Positions 1 through 8,551 of a stretch of 64,000 nucleotides of DNA are shown piece by piece. A program made the position numbers and the translations under genes. The notes under the pieces were generated by a model, which did no database searches, was not told where the DNA came from, and was given only the letters and a program-made list of their open reading frames with translations. Source of the stretch: JAVBQL01 sp031549085 (lineage in GTDB: Bacteria > Spirochaetota > GWE2-31-10 > MWDO01); contig JAVBQL010000021.1 of NCBI GenBank assembly GCA_031549085.1, forward strand, positions 1 through 64,000, read 5' to 3'. The number at the start of each line of letters is the position of its first letter. Position 1 is the stretch's first letter.

Positions 1-343
1 GATGTTGTAAAATCCGAAAAGAGAGAGACAACAATGTTGAAAACCAGATATATCAGTAATACAATAGCAACCCTAATATAGATTCTTGTTATGTTTTTAC
101 TCAAAAAAGTATCTGTTACTATCGCTATAGTTATTATTAGAATTCCTATAAGTGGGTTATATAGTTCTCTCAATATCATTGAGAGGAGTAGATATGTTAT
201 TATATATAGTATCAAAGAGGAGAATATATATAACTTTCTATTTGTTTTCATATCTATATTTTTACATGAATAAATCAAATCTGTCAAAAGCTATCAATTA
301 GAAGTCTATTGTTTTTAATAATATTTAATTATAGAAACTGTTT
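1..343. other. Intergenic stretch before the chemotaxis operon
   Basis: No convincing gene is seen. Frame 1 is open from the window edge to a TAG at 79-81, so the first 78 bases could be the last 26 codons of a gene starting outside the window, but nothing recognisable is encoded. A 60-codon open frame at 91-273 has no ribosome binding site and looks incidental. A perfect 8-bp hairpin (CTCTCAAT 167-174, ATTGAGAG 178-185, 3-base loop) is present but lacks a T-tract. Confidence 0.4.
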
Positions 344-372
344 TTGACAAATTACTAAGATTAATATACTAT
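344..372 (+). promoter_or_regulatory. Candidate promoter of the che operon
   Basis: A perfect -35 TTGACA lies at 344-349. The -10 is either TACTAT at 367-372 (17-base spacer) or TATACT at 365-370 (15-base spacer). It sits 33 bases upstream of the cheA start with no other gene between. The -10 is less certain than the -35. Confidence 0.45.
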
Positions 373-404
373 ATACAATTGAATAATTTTTATTAGGAAC
401 AAAT

Positions 405-2873
405 GTGTCAAATTTTGACGAAGATATCTTGAAGGATTTTTTTGATGAGGCCTATCTGCAGATAGAGAGAGTTGAAACAAATCTTCTTGAATTAGAGAAA
501 AATAAAGATAATCGCGAAGCTATAAACTGGATCTTTACAGCGGCTCACACATTGAAGAGTAGTTCTGCTTCTGTTGAAATGAAAGAGATCTCTGACTTTA
601 CTCACCTACTTGAAGACGCTATGGACGAAATACGTTCTGACAGGGTGAAAGTTACTTCCGAAATAATAGATACTTTGCTCGATTCTCTCGACACAATAAA
701 AGATATGGTCTCTGCTCGTGAAGAGGAAAAAATAATAGATAGAGACTATTCAAACATAACTGATAGTTTGAATAAAATAGTAAAGCTTGGAAGCTCCAAT
801 AAAAGTTCAAAAAAAGCTCCATCTAAAAAGTCTGATACTATTAAAAGTGATGACAAAAAGAGCAATCCTGAACCAATTGCTGCACCTGTAAACACCACAG
901 GCAAGGGTACTATGGAAGTCTCTATGTCAGATATGATAGAGATTAAACAGGCCAATGTTGATAATCTTCCTATATATAAGGTGGTGATCTCTTTTAATGA
1001 TACAAACCCAATGAGGACTGTTAGTGGTATACAAGCATATACATCACTAAGAGAGATATCAAAGATTTTAAGAACATATCCAGATTTTGAAGAGATCTAC
1101 TCTGATAATTTTTATAAAGAGATAACATACATTATTGCAACAGAGAGAGATGCTGAATCAATAATGAAATTTGCGACCATTCCAGAGAGTACAGAGAAGA
1201 TCGATATAATAAAAGTTGAAGATATCAATGCCTCTGCTGAAAAGAGTGTCAAAGAGTTTCTTGATCAAAAGCGGGAAGAGATAGGTTCTGTTGAAATTGA
1301 TGATAGAGAAACAGTCAAAGCAGTTAAAGAGAAAGAAAAAAAAGAGGAAAGTGTAGCTGAAGATAAGAGTATAGATAAAATTAATAAGAGAGTAAAAGAG
1401 ATTGATAAAGGAAGCGAGCCTTCAGCTAAAAAAGATGGTGAAAAACAGGATAATTTAACGCACCAAAGTGGCAGTTCTCACAGCATATTAAGGGTTGAGT
1501 CATCAAAAATAGATCATCTTTTGAATCTTGTATCAGAGACAGTAATTACCAAATCTACATTTAACCAAATATACACTGAGCTTAAGGAGAGAGGCGAAAA
1601 CTACATAGATCTTCTCAAAAAAAATGGTGATGCTTTGCATATAACTGTTAACAACATATTAGATGAGCTTGTGGATGTTAATGAGATTCTTAGAGATGAG
1701 TTGAAAAAAGAATTATATAAAATAATATCTGTAAATAGACAGCAAATTGAGAGTGATTACATATCATATAGAGGTGTTATTTTAGAGCGATATCAGACAA
1801 CTATTCAAAACTTTGATAAGACATCAAACAGTCTTCAGGAAGCTGTTATGCACGTAAGAATGGTTGAGATAAGGCAGCTCTTTAGCAGGTTTCCACGACT
1901 TATTAGAGATTTATCCCGTGATTTAAAGAAGGAGCTTACTCTTGTAATAGAGGGTGAGGAGGCAGAACTTGATAAGGGGATGGTAGATGATCTTATTGAG
2001 CCTTTGATCCACTTGGTTAGAAACTCTGTAGATCATGGCATTGAGCTGCCCGAAGAGAGAAAAACTCTTGGTAAAACAGAACCTGCAACAATAAAACTCT
2101 CTGCCTTTAATGAAGGGAACTCTATTACTGTGATTGTCTCTGATAATGGACGCGGCTTGAACTTTGATAGAATTAAAGAGAAGGCTATTGAAAATGGACT
2201 TATAACAAAAGATAAGATACTTGATGAACAAGAGATTGTCTCTCTTATTTTTGAACCCGGTTTTTCAACTTCAGAAAAGATTACCTCTATTTCTGGAAGA
2301 GGCGTTGGTCTTGATGCTGTTAAGAAAAATATCAATAAGCTTAATGGTACTATAACAGTTAATTCCACACTTGGAAAGGGGACCTCTTTTATTATAAGGC
2401 TGCCTTTGACCCTTGCAATTATTCAGGGGCTTGTCGTAAAGGTTGGAGAGGAAATATATATTATTCCTATATCATACATTTTAGAGAGTACAAGAATCAG
2501 AAGAGATGATATATATTATATTGATAACTATGAGGTTATTAACCTTAGAGAGGATGTTCTCTCAATAATAAGACTTAGTAAAATATTTGATATAGAGACT
2601 GATGAGGCCAATGACTCCTACTATGTAATAATTATTAATTTTGCTGACAGGAGAGTTGGCATTTTAGTTGATTCTATTGTTAGAGATGAGGATATTGTTA
2701 TAAAGCCTTTAACAAACAAATATTCAATAACAGAGGGTATATCTGGAGCCACAATAAGTGGTGATGGCACTATTGGCCTAATATTAGATATAGGGCAACT
2801 TGTAGATTTGGGTACAAAACAGCACTCTGATTATCAAAACAGCAAAATAATGGGAAAATCAAATGGTAAGTAA
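405..2873 (+). CDS. cheA: Chemotaxis sensor histidine kinase CheA
   Basis: CheA is the cytoplasmic kinase of the chemoreceptor array; it passes phosphate to CheY to control flagellar rotation. The 822-residue protein starts with an Hpt domain whose phosphoacceptor is H48 (AAHTLKSSS). A charged linker and a P2-like region follow, then a dimerisation/kinase core. Kinase boxes are clear: N-box around 540 (LVRNSVDHG), DNGRG around 582 and GRGVGLD around 632. A CheW-like domain fills the C-terminus. There is an insertion of roughly 80-100 residues between the first dimerisation helix and the kinase core, which makes it longer than E. coli CheA (654). The GTG start at 405 follows AGGA at 395-398. 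It overlaps the next gene by 11 bases, so the pair is probably translationally coupled. Confidence 0.95.
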   Translation: MSNFDEDILKDFFDEAYLQIERVETNLLELEKNKDNREAINWIFTAAHTLKSSSASVEMKEISDFTHLLEDAMDEIRSDRVKVTSEIIDTLLDSLDTIKDMVSAREEEKIIDRDYSNITDSLNKIVKLGSSNKSSKKAPSKKSDTIKSDDKKSNPEPIAAPVNTTGKGTMEVSMSDMIEIKQANVDNLPIYKVVISFNDTNPMRTVSGIQAYTSLREISKILRTYPDFEEIYSDNFYKEITYIIATERDAESIMKFATIPESTEKIDIIKVEDINASAEKSVKEFLDQKREEIGSVEIDDRETVKAVKEKEKKEESVAEDKSIDKINKRVKEIDKGSEPSAKKDGEKQDNLTHQSGSSHSILRVESSKIDHLLNLVSETVITKSTFNQIYTELKERGENYIDLLKKNGDALHITVNNILDELVDVNEILRDELKKELYKIISVNRQQIESDYISYRGVILERYQTTIQNFDKTSNSLQEAVMHVRMVEIRQLFSRFPRLIRDLSRDLKKELTLVIEGEEAELDKGMVDDLIEPLIHLVRNSVDHGIELPEERKTLGKTEPATIKLSAFNEGNSITVIVSDNGRGLNFDRIKEKAIENGLITKDKILDEQEIVSLIFEPGFSTSEKITSISGRGVGLDAVKKNINKLNGTITVNSTLGKGTSFIIRLPLTLAIIQGLVVKVGEEIYIIPISYILESTRIRRDDIYYIDNYEVINLREDVLSIIRLSKIFDIETDEANDSYYVIIINFADRRVGILVDSIVRDEDIVIKPLTNKYSITEGISGATISGDGTIGLILDIGQLVDLGTKQHSDYQNSKIMGKSNGK

Positions 2874-4161
2874 AGAATTTAATGATTACAAATCATTGAT
2901 TAAAAAAAATAAGCTTGATACTCAAAAAAATAGAAATGTGAAGCAGACAAATATATCTATTGATACAATCGCTTTCTGTTTGGAGAATGAATATTATGGC
3001 ATAGAGATAACATATGTAAAAGAGATAATTAAGGAGAAGAGATTTACAAGACTTCCAAAATCACTTCCATATGTTAAGGGATTAATAAATTTAAGAGGAA
3101 GCATTATTCCTGTTGTGGATTTAAAAAAAATGTTTAATTTACCATCATCTTCAGATGATAAAATTCTGAAGATATTGGTAATTCTAAAAATAGATGATCT
3201 TATTATAGGAATGCTGGTTGATCAAATTGTTGGCGTTATATCTGTTAATCTTGATGATATAGAGCCACCAAGTCCCCTTTTGGGATTTATTAATGAAAAA
3301 TATATAGATGGTGTTATTGAGCTTCCGAAGTATGTTGCTGTTTTGCTTAATATTAGGGAGATTTTTTCAGTTACTCAAAAAGATTTGCCAAAATCATCTC
3401 TTCTCTCAAAAGAGGAGACCTTTTATAGAGATATAAATAAAATTGAGGAGTTGGCTCAAATTTTTATACACTCAGCAAATATTGGAGCTATAAAAGAGCT
3501 ATATATAAAATATAAGAGTACAAAAGAGCAAAATATAGTAGATAGTCAGCTGTCCCATCTTATTTTGCAGAAGTTTTTATCTCACCATACAAATGAGATC
3601 TGGAAGAAGCCATATTTGGATAATTTTGCGGATCTTGTGAAGTTTAATTTGAGGAAATATCCTTTTGGAAAAATAAGGGTAATGGTTTTTGGAAATAAAG
3701 AAGGCTATGAGTTCTACTCTATTTATATGCTTCTAGCTGATAATTTTCCTAATGCTGATATATTGATGACAGGTTATGTCCCTGATAATCAAGCACTATA
3801 TAGCTGCCAAAACTTTACATTGACCGAGAAAGAATTTTCATCTTGGAGTGGTGATAAAGATAGGTATTTTGTTGCTTCAGGGAAAAATAGGTTTATTTTA
3901 CAAGATGATATAGCTAAAAAAATAAAATTTGATATTTATAACAACATAGAGAATAATATTGAAATATTTGATATAATTGTTGTGAGAGATCTCTCTATCT
4001 ATATGATTGAAGATGAGTATAAAAAGGTAATCCAAAAAATTGTTGATAAAAACCTTCCAAATGAGGGAATTTTTATAATTGGTGATAATGAAGAGATTAT
4101 TGAGGGGTTAAATTTAACTAGTACTTATGATAATAAAATAAATGGCTTTACTAAAAAGTGA
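2863..4161 (+). CDS. cheW: CheW scaffold fused to a CheR-like domain (spirochaete CheW-CheR-like protein)
   Basis: The N-terminal part (about residues 25-165) is a CheW domain, the adaptor joining CheA to chemoreceptors: LPYVKGLINLRG and an I-P-V-V-D-L strand are visible. The C-terminal 240 residues resemble CheR methyltransferase. Where CheR has its SAM-binding G-x-S/T-G-E-E-P-Y-S loop, this protein reads FGNKEGYEFYS (from about residue 276), so the glycine-rich loop is degenerate and methyl transfer is doubtful. Hybrid CheW-CheR-like proteins are known in spirochaete arrays, where they act structurally (established); that it does so here is inferred. It lies second in the che operon, as cheW3 does in Borrelia. 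The ATG at 2863 lies inside the end of cheA. Confidence 0.88.
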   Translation: MVSKEFNDYKSLIKKNKLDTQKNRNVKQTNISIDTIAFCLENEYYGIEITYVKEIIKEKRFTRLPKSLPYVKGLINLRGSIIPVVDLKKMFNLPSSSDDKILKILVILKIDDLIIGMLVDQIVGVISVNLDDIEPPSPLLGFINEKYIDGVIELPKYVAVLLNIREIFSVTQKDLPKSSLLSKEETFYRDINKIEELAQIFIHSANIGAIKELYIKYKSTKEQNIVDSQLSHLILQKFLSHHTNEIWKKPYLDNFADLVKFNLRKYPFGKIRVMVFGNKEGYEFYSIYMLLADNFPNADILMTGYVPDNQALYSCQNFTLTEKEFSSWSGDKDRYFVASGKNRFILQDDIAKKIKFDIYNNIENNIEIFDIIVVRDLSIYMIEDEYKKVIQKIVDKNLPNEGIFIIGDNEEIIEGLNLTSTYDNKINGFTKK

Positions 4162-4214
4162 TTTTTTATTATACTAAACACTGTTATTTATGGGCTATTT
4201 AAAGGAGAATGTAT

Positions 4215-4676
4215 ATGAGAGTTGAATATATCAATCCATTTGTAGATTCTGCAATGCAAATCATAAAGGAATCAGTAACAACAAACATTAAGAGAGGGCA
4301 AATTTCTCTTAGACAGAACATAACTCCTATGCTTGGAGTTTTGGCTATTGTTGGTATAACAGGTAATGTAACTGGACGTGTTTTGATTGATATGGATAAG
4401 CAGACAGCTCTTAATATAGCTTCCAAAATGAATGATGAGACAGTAACTGAGTTTGACAGTCTTGTTGTTGCAACAATAACTGAGCTGGCAAATATGATTA
4501 CTGGTAAGGCAGTAACAAAACTTCAGGATTTGGGATTTAAGTTTGATATAACACCTCCATCATTGATATATGGGGAGAGAATACAGCTTACGGATAATAA
4601 GATAGAGTCTTTGGTTGTTCCTCTTGAACTTCCAGAGGGAAAGATAGAGATTAATGTTGGAATTAGAGAATCATAA
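4215..4676 (+). CDS. cheX: CheY-P phosphatase CheX
   Basis: CheX dephosphorylates CheY-P and replaces CheZ in spirochaetes. The ExxN phosphatase motif is present (E-L-A-N in TELANMITGKA, about residue 98), and the length of 153 residues matches the family. There are two in-frame ATGs. The one at 4209 is only one base from the AAGGAG at 4202-4207, whereas the ATG at 4215 is seven bases away. The protein therefore most likely begins MRVEYINPF, as in other spirochaete CheX proteins. It follows the CheW/CheR-like gene by about 50 bases and precedes cheY by 9. Confidence 0.92.
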   Translation: MRVEYINPFVDSAMQIIKESVTTNIKRGQISLRQNITPMLGVLAIVGITGNVTGRVLIDMDKQTALNIASKMNDETVTEFDSLVVATITELANMITGKAVTKLQDLGFKFDITPPSLIYGERIQLTDNKIESLVVPLELPEGKIEINVGIRES

Positions 4677-4685
4677 TAGGGATAT

Positions 4686-5135
4686 TTGAGTAAAAAGATT
4701 TTTATGAATAGTTTTGATGAAAACTTGAATAGCAACGAAAATGGTACACCTCAAGAAAAGTATGGGATCTTGGTAGTAGATGACTCCTTTTTTGCTCAAA
4801 AGCAAATTAAGCAGATATTAGAGTCATCTGAATTTTTTGTTGTAGATACAGCTGTAGATGGTGATGAGGCTGTCTTTAAATACAAAGAGAACCAAGAACG
4901 TATAAAAATAGTTACTATGGATATAACAATGCCGGGGAAAAATGGAATTGAGGCATTGAAAGAGATTCTTGAATATGATAAAGATGCGAAGATTGTGATG
5001 ATTAGTTCTTTAGGGAAACAAGAGGTTATAAAAGAGTCTCTTATGCTTGGAGCTAAAGGCTTTATACTAAAACCTCTTGATAGAAAGCAGGTGCTTGACC
5101 AACTCTCTATGATTGTTAAAAAATTTCTAATTTAA
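4686..5135 (+). CDS. cheY: Chemotaxis response regulator CheY
   Basis: This is a single receiver domain that carries phosphate from CheA to the flagellar motor switch. The acidic pair D32-D33, phosphoacceptor D79 (VTMDITMPG), S107/S108 and invariant K129 (KP) are all present. A polar extension of about 26 residues precedes the first strand, which is unusual for CheY. The TTG start at 4686 has AGGG at 4678-4681. The ATG at 4704 is an alternative that would remove six residues, so the start is not settled. It is the last gene of the che operon. Confidence 0.92.
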   Translation: MSKKIFMNSFDENLNSNENGTPQEKYGILVVDDSFFAQKQIKQILESSEFFVVDTAVDGDEAVFKYKENQERIKIVTMDITMPGKNGIEALKEILEYDKDAKIVMISSLGKQEVIKESLMLGAKGFILKPLDRKQVLDQLSMIVKKFLI

Positions 5136-5204
5136 AAAATACCATTCTAAATTTTAAATTAATACATAATTTGTTATATTTTAAAAATAGTTTCGTTAAA
5201 ATAA

Positions 5205-5233
5205 TTGATATATCTAAAAAAAAATATTATAAT
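5205..5233 (+). promoter_or_regulatory. Promoter of glgP
   Basis: TTGATA at 5205-5210 and a perfect TATAAT at 5228-5233 are separated by 17 bases, giving a leader of about 35 bases before the glgP start. An A9 run lies in the spacer. Confidence 0.65.
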
Positions 5234-5274
5234 GCCGCAAGGATTTTTATAAATATTTATTTGGAGAGATACTA

Positions 5275-7731
5275 ATGGCAAAAAAAGAGCTAAACATGCA
5301 GGTCGTAGAACGTTTTAAAAAAGGCTTTTTGGAGCACAGATTATATTCTTTGGGTAAAGATGAGTATTCGGCTACTCCGCATGATAATTTTGAAGCACTA
5401 TGTTTAGTTGTTAGAGATATGATGATAGAGAAATGGATTAAAACACAGCAAGCATATTATAATGAGAATGCTAAGAGAGTCTACTATCTATCTCTTGAGT
5501 TTTTGATGGGAAGAACATTAGGCAACAGTTTAATAAATTTGTCTGTTTTTGATGAATGTGAGAAAGCATTAAAAGATTTAGGTCTTAACTTGGAAGATTT
5601 AAGAGATGAAGAGGTTGATGCTGGACTTGGAAACGGAGGACTTGGCCGTTTGGCTGCCTGCTTCCTTGACTCTATGGCGACCCTTGGTCTTCCAGCTTAT
5701 GGATATGGAATTAGATATGATTATGGTATTTTTAATCAAAAAATAGTTGATGGATATCAAGTAGAGGAGCCAGATAACTGGCTTAAAGATGACAACCCAT
5801 GGGAATTTAAGAGAACTGAGAACCAGATGACTGTTAGATTCTATGGAGATGTAACAACTTATAAAGAGAAAGATAAAACAAGCTTTAGATGGGATGGTAC
5901 GCAAGATGTTTTTGCAATTCCATTTGATACTCCAATTCCTGGTTATGGCAACAATACAGTAAATACTTTAAGATTGTGGACAGCTAAGGCATCAAACCAA
6001 TTTGATTTTGATGAATTTAATATGGGTAAGTATGTTGAAGCTGTGGGTGATAAAAATGAGTGGGAGAAAATCTCTAAAGTTTTATATCCAAATGATGTTA
6101 CAGAGATGGGTAAAATATTAAGATTGCAACAGCAATATTTCTTTGTATCTGCATCATTGCAAGATATTATAAGAAGATATATTAAGTATGATGGTGACAA
6201 AAACTTTAAGAATTTTTCTGATAAAGTTGCGATTCAACTTAATGATACTCACCCAGCTATCGCTATACCGGAACTTATGAGAATTCTTGTTGATGAAAAT
6301 GGAGTTCCTTGGAAAGAGGCTTGGGATACTACAGTGAAGACTTTTGGTTATACAAACCATACTTTGCTTCCTGAAGCACTAGAGAAGTGGCCTGTTCATA
6401 TGATTGAGAGACTTCTTCCTCGCCATATGCAAATTATCTATCAAATAAACTATGAGTTTTTAAGCGCTGTATCAGTTAGATACCCTGGTGATGTTGATAG
6501 ATTGAGAAGAATGTCTATAATAGATGAGACTGGTGAGAGATATGTTAGAATGGCATTTTTAGCTATAATAGGAAGCCACTCTACGAATGGTGTTGCAGAA
6601 CTTCATTCAGAGCTATTGAAACAAGAAGTTTTAAGAGATTTTTATGAGTTCTATCCTGAGAGATTTAACAACAAGACCAATGGTGTTACACAAAGAAGGT
6701 GGTTATTAAAATCTAACCCTGAATTATCAGACTTGATAAGAGACAAAATTGGTGATGGATGGATTACAGATCTATATCAACTTAAAAAATTGGAAAAATT
6801 TGTAGATGATAAAGATTTTATTAAAAAGTGGCAAAATATTAAACTTGACAACAAGAAGGTACTTGCTGAAATTATAAAGAAAGAGCTTAATATCGATGTA
6901 GATGTAAACTCTATATTTGATGTTCAAGTTAAGCGTCTTCATGAGTATAAGAGACAGCTTCTTGATGTGCTAAATATTATTGCTTTGTATATAGAGCTTA
7001 AAGCAAATCCAAATATGGATTTTGTTCCTCGTACATTTATATTTGGTGCGAAGGCAGCCCCTGGTTACTATATGGCAAAGCTTATAATAAAGCTAATAAA
7101 TAATGTTGGAAGTGTTATTAACCACGATCCAGATATTAAAAATAAGATAAAAGTTGTATTCTTACCAAACTACAGAGTATCACTAGCTGAAAAAATATTC
7201 CCAGCTTCTGATCTATCAGAGCAGATATCCACAGCAGGTAAAGAGGCAAGTGGAACAGGCAATATGAAGTTTGCTCTTAATGGAGCACTAACAATTGGAA
7301 CTCTTGATGGAGCGAATGTTGAGATTGCTGAAGAGGTTGGTGACGACAATATCTTTATTTTTGGTCTAAAAGTTGAGGATATTGCTGAATTGAAGAAGAA
7401 GGGGTATGATCCTAAACAGTACTATTACAGCAATAATAGACTAAAGAAGGTTGTTGATCTAATTGCTTGCGGTTTCTTCTCTACAGAAAATCCTAGTCTT
7501 TTCCAACCTATTGTCGATACATTGATGTATAATGATGTATACTTCCATATGGCTGACTTCCAATTTTACTATGATATGCAACAGAAGGTATCAAAAGCTT
7601 ATACTGACCAAGATAAGTGGACAAAGATGGCAATAAAGAACGTTGCTCGCATGGGTAAATTCTCTACTGACAGAACTATCAGTGAGTATGTTAAGGATAT
7701 ATGGAATATAAAATCTTTTAAGATTAACTAA
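5275..7731 (+). CDS. glgP: Glycogen/maltodextrin phosphorylase
   Basis: This cytoplasmic enzyme releases glucose-1-phosphate from alpha-1,4-glucans. The 818 residues match the family length (E. coli GlgP 815). The N-terminal block RVYYLSLEFLMGR and the glycine-rich NGGLGRLAACF are typical. The pyridoxal-phosphate lysine is K665 in SGTGNMKFALNG. The ATG at 5275 follows GGAGAG at 5263-5268. No other glycogen gene is nearby; it lies between the che operon and a small secreted protein, and has its own promoter. Confidence 0.96.
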   Translation: MAKKELNMQVVERFKKGFLEHRLYSLGKDEYSATPHDNFEALCLVVRDMMIEKWIKTQQAYYNENAKRVYYLSLEFLMGRTLGNSLINLSVFDECEKALKDLGLNLEDLRDEEVDAGLGNGGLGRLAACFLDSMATLGLPAYGYGIRYDYGIFNQKIVDGYQVEEPDNWLKDDNPWEFKRTENQMTVRFYGDVTTYKEKDKTSFRWDGTQDVFAIPFDTPIPGYGNNTVNTLRLWTAKASNQFDFDEFNMGKYVEAVGDKNEWEKISKVLYPNDVTEMGKILRLQQQYFFVSASLQDIIRRYIKYDGDKNFKNFSDKVAIQLNDTHPAIAIPELMRILVDENGVPWKEAWDTTVKTFGYTNHTLLPEALEKWPVHMIERLLPRHMQIIYQINYEFLSAVSVRYPGDVDRLRRMSIIDETGERYVRMAFLAIIGSHSTNGVAELHSELLKQEVLRDFYEFYPERFNNKTNGVTQRRWLLKSNPELSDLIRDKIGDGWITDLYQLKKLEKFVDDKDFIKKWQNIKLDNKKVLAEIIKKELNIDVDVNSIFDVQVKRLHEYKRQLLDVLNIIALYIELKANPNMDFVPRTFIFGAKAAPGYYMAKLIIKLINNVGSVINHDPDIKNKIKVVFLPNYRVSLAEKIFPASDLSEQISTAGKEASGTGNMKFALNGALTIGTLDGANVEIAEEVGDDNIFIFGLKVEDIAELKKKGYDPKQYYYSNNRLKKVVDLIACGFFSTENPSLFQPIVDTLMYNDVYFHMADFQFYYDMQQKVSKAYTDQDKWTKMAIKNVARMGKFSTDRTISEYVKDIWNIKSFKIN

Positions 7732-7759
7732 AAAGTTGCTTAAATATATGGAGATTTTT

Positions 7760-8140
7760 TTGAAAAAAATTTTAATTTTACTATTTACATTTTTTATGTT
7801 CTCTTTTGCATATGCTAATGACCTTACAGGTGATGTTGCAGCAAAAAATGATGCAACATCTGATGTTAAGACAGCAAAAACAAAAGCTCCTCTTTTTAAG
7901 AAAGTTGAAAAGAAGCAAGTACCTGAAGTATCACTTATTAGTGATGCAAAGGTATTTTATGACAATCTGCATAATTATATTGGAATGGATTTTGCAGTTA
8001 GCCTTATTACTCCAGACTTTGTTGTGAGGGGAATGCTATTGAAAGTCTATGATGATGGACTTCTAATCCAAACAGTGTTTCCAAAAAAAGAGATTTTCAT
8101 AAATAGAACTCTTATAACATGCATAGAGCTTAAAAAATAG
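7760..8140 (+). CDS. Small secreted protein of unknown function
   Basis: I do not recognise this family. The best start is TTG at 7760, six bases after TGGAG (7749-7753). It gives a clean signal peptide: KK, a hydrophobic core, then cleavage after AYA. The mature protein is about 105 residues: a K/T-rich linker, then a compact region from about residue 65 with alternating hydrophobic residues (GMDFAVSL, GMLLKVYDDG), probably mostly beta strand. It starts only 28 bases after glgP and probably shares its transcript; a strong terminator follows at 8163. The ATG at 7748 is an alternative start that lengthens the signal region. Confidence 0.7.
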   Translation: MKKILILLFTFFMFSFAYANDLTGDVAAKNDATSDVKTAKTKAPLFKKVEKKQVPEVSLISDAKVFYDNLHNYIGMDFAVSLITPDFVVRGMLLKVYDDGLLIQTVFPKKEIFINRTLITCIELKK

Positions 8141-8162
8141 TTATTGTTTAAAAATGAATCTG

Positions 8163-8192
8163 CCCTGCTTGAAAAAGCAGGGTATTTTTTTT
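8163..8192 (+). terminator. Rho-independent terminator
   Basis: Perfect 8-bp stem CCCTGCTT (8163-8170) / AAGCAGGG (8175-8182) with a GAAA tetraloop, followed by a T-rich run to 8192. It ends the glgP transcript. Confidence 0.92.
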
Positions 8193-8241
8193 AATATATA
8201 TAACAATATATGATAACATTTAATGTATAAACAAATTTATA

Positions 8242-8270
8242 TTGACACTTTAATCTAAATAATATAGAAT
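8242..8270 (+). promoter_or_regulatory. Promoter giving a ~270-base leader to the first CsgG gene
   Basis: TTGACA (8242-8247) and TAGAAT (8265-8270) are separated by 17 bases. Transcription would start near 8277, leaving a leader of about 275 bases before the CsgG-domain gene at 8552. Confidence 0.62.
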
Positions 8271-8317
8271 CCATTAACTAAATTACAAGGTTTTGCTCGA
8301 TGTTGATGTACACAAAC

Positions 8318-8356
8318 ACAAGAAACAAGAAACAAGAAACAAGAAACAAGAAACAA
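8318..8356 (+). repeat. Heptamer tandem repeat (ACAAGAA x5 plus partial)
   Basis: Five perfect copies of ACAAGAA run from 8318 to 8352, and four further bases (ACAA) continue the unit to 8356. The tract lies in the untranslated leader of the first CsgG gene. A 27-codon frame starting at ATG 8300, with AAGG nine bases upstream, reads through it as K/Q/N/R-rich peptide. Tandem heptamers can change copy number by replication slippage. Confidence 0.9.
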
Positions 8357-8422
8357 ACCATTATAACACATTTCATAAATTAAACCAATTTTATTTACAA
8401 TCTAATTTTTTCTTTTTAATAG

Positions 8423-8465
8423 GCCAGCTAGTTTGTCTATATTTGCAATCCAGCTGGCTCTTTTT
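8423..8465 (+). other. Hairpin with T-tract in the leader
   Basis: GCCAGCT (8423-8429) and AGCTGGC (8452-8458) form a 7-bp stem with a 22-base loop, followed by a T5 run from 8461. It could be a weak terminator or attenuator between the 8242 promoter and the CsgG gene, in which case 8277-8465 could also be released as a small RNA. The long loop makes this uncertain. Confidence 0.35.
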
Positions 8466-8551
8466 ATCTAAAAATATCATTTTTAAAAATTCAACTTTGT
8501 CTCTTAATAAAACATACCCATATAAATATTTATAAAAGAAAGGAGTTTTTT

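Noticed and set aside
91..273. 60-codon hydrophobic open frame
   Set aside because: No ribosome binding site, low-complexity AT-rich translation and no recognisable domain.
1923..2368. Overlapping minus-strand frames inside cheA
   Set aside because: They are shadows of the strongly conserved cheA kinase coding region.
8318..8356. Possible CRISPR array
   Set aside because: The units are seven bases long with no spacers, so it is a simple tandem repeat.
8293..8535. 80-codon open frame over the heptamer repeat
   Set aside because: It is translated repeat plus AT-rich leader, starts with no ribosome binding site and sits in an untranslated leader after a good promoter.
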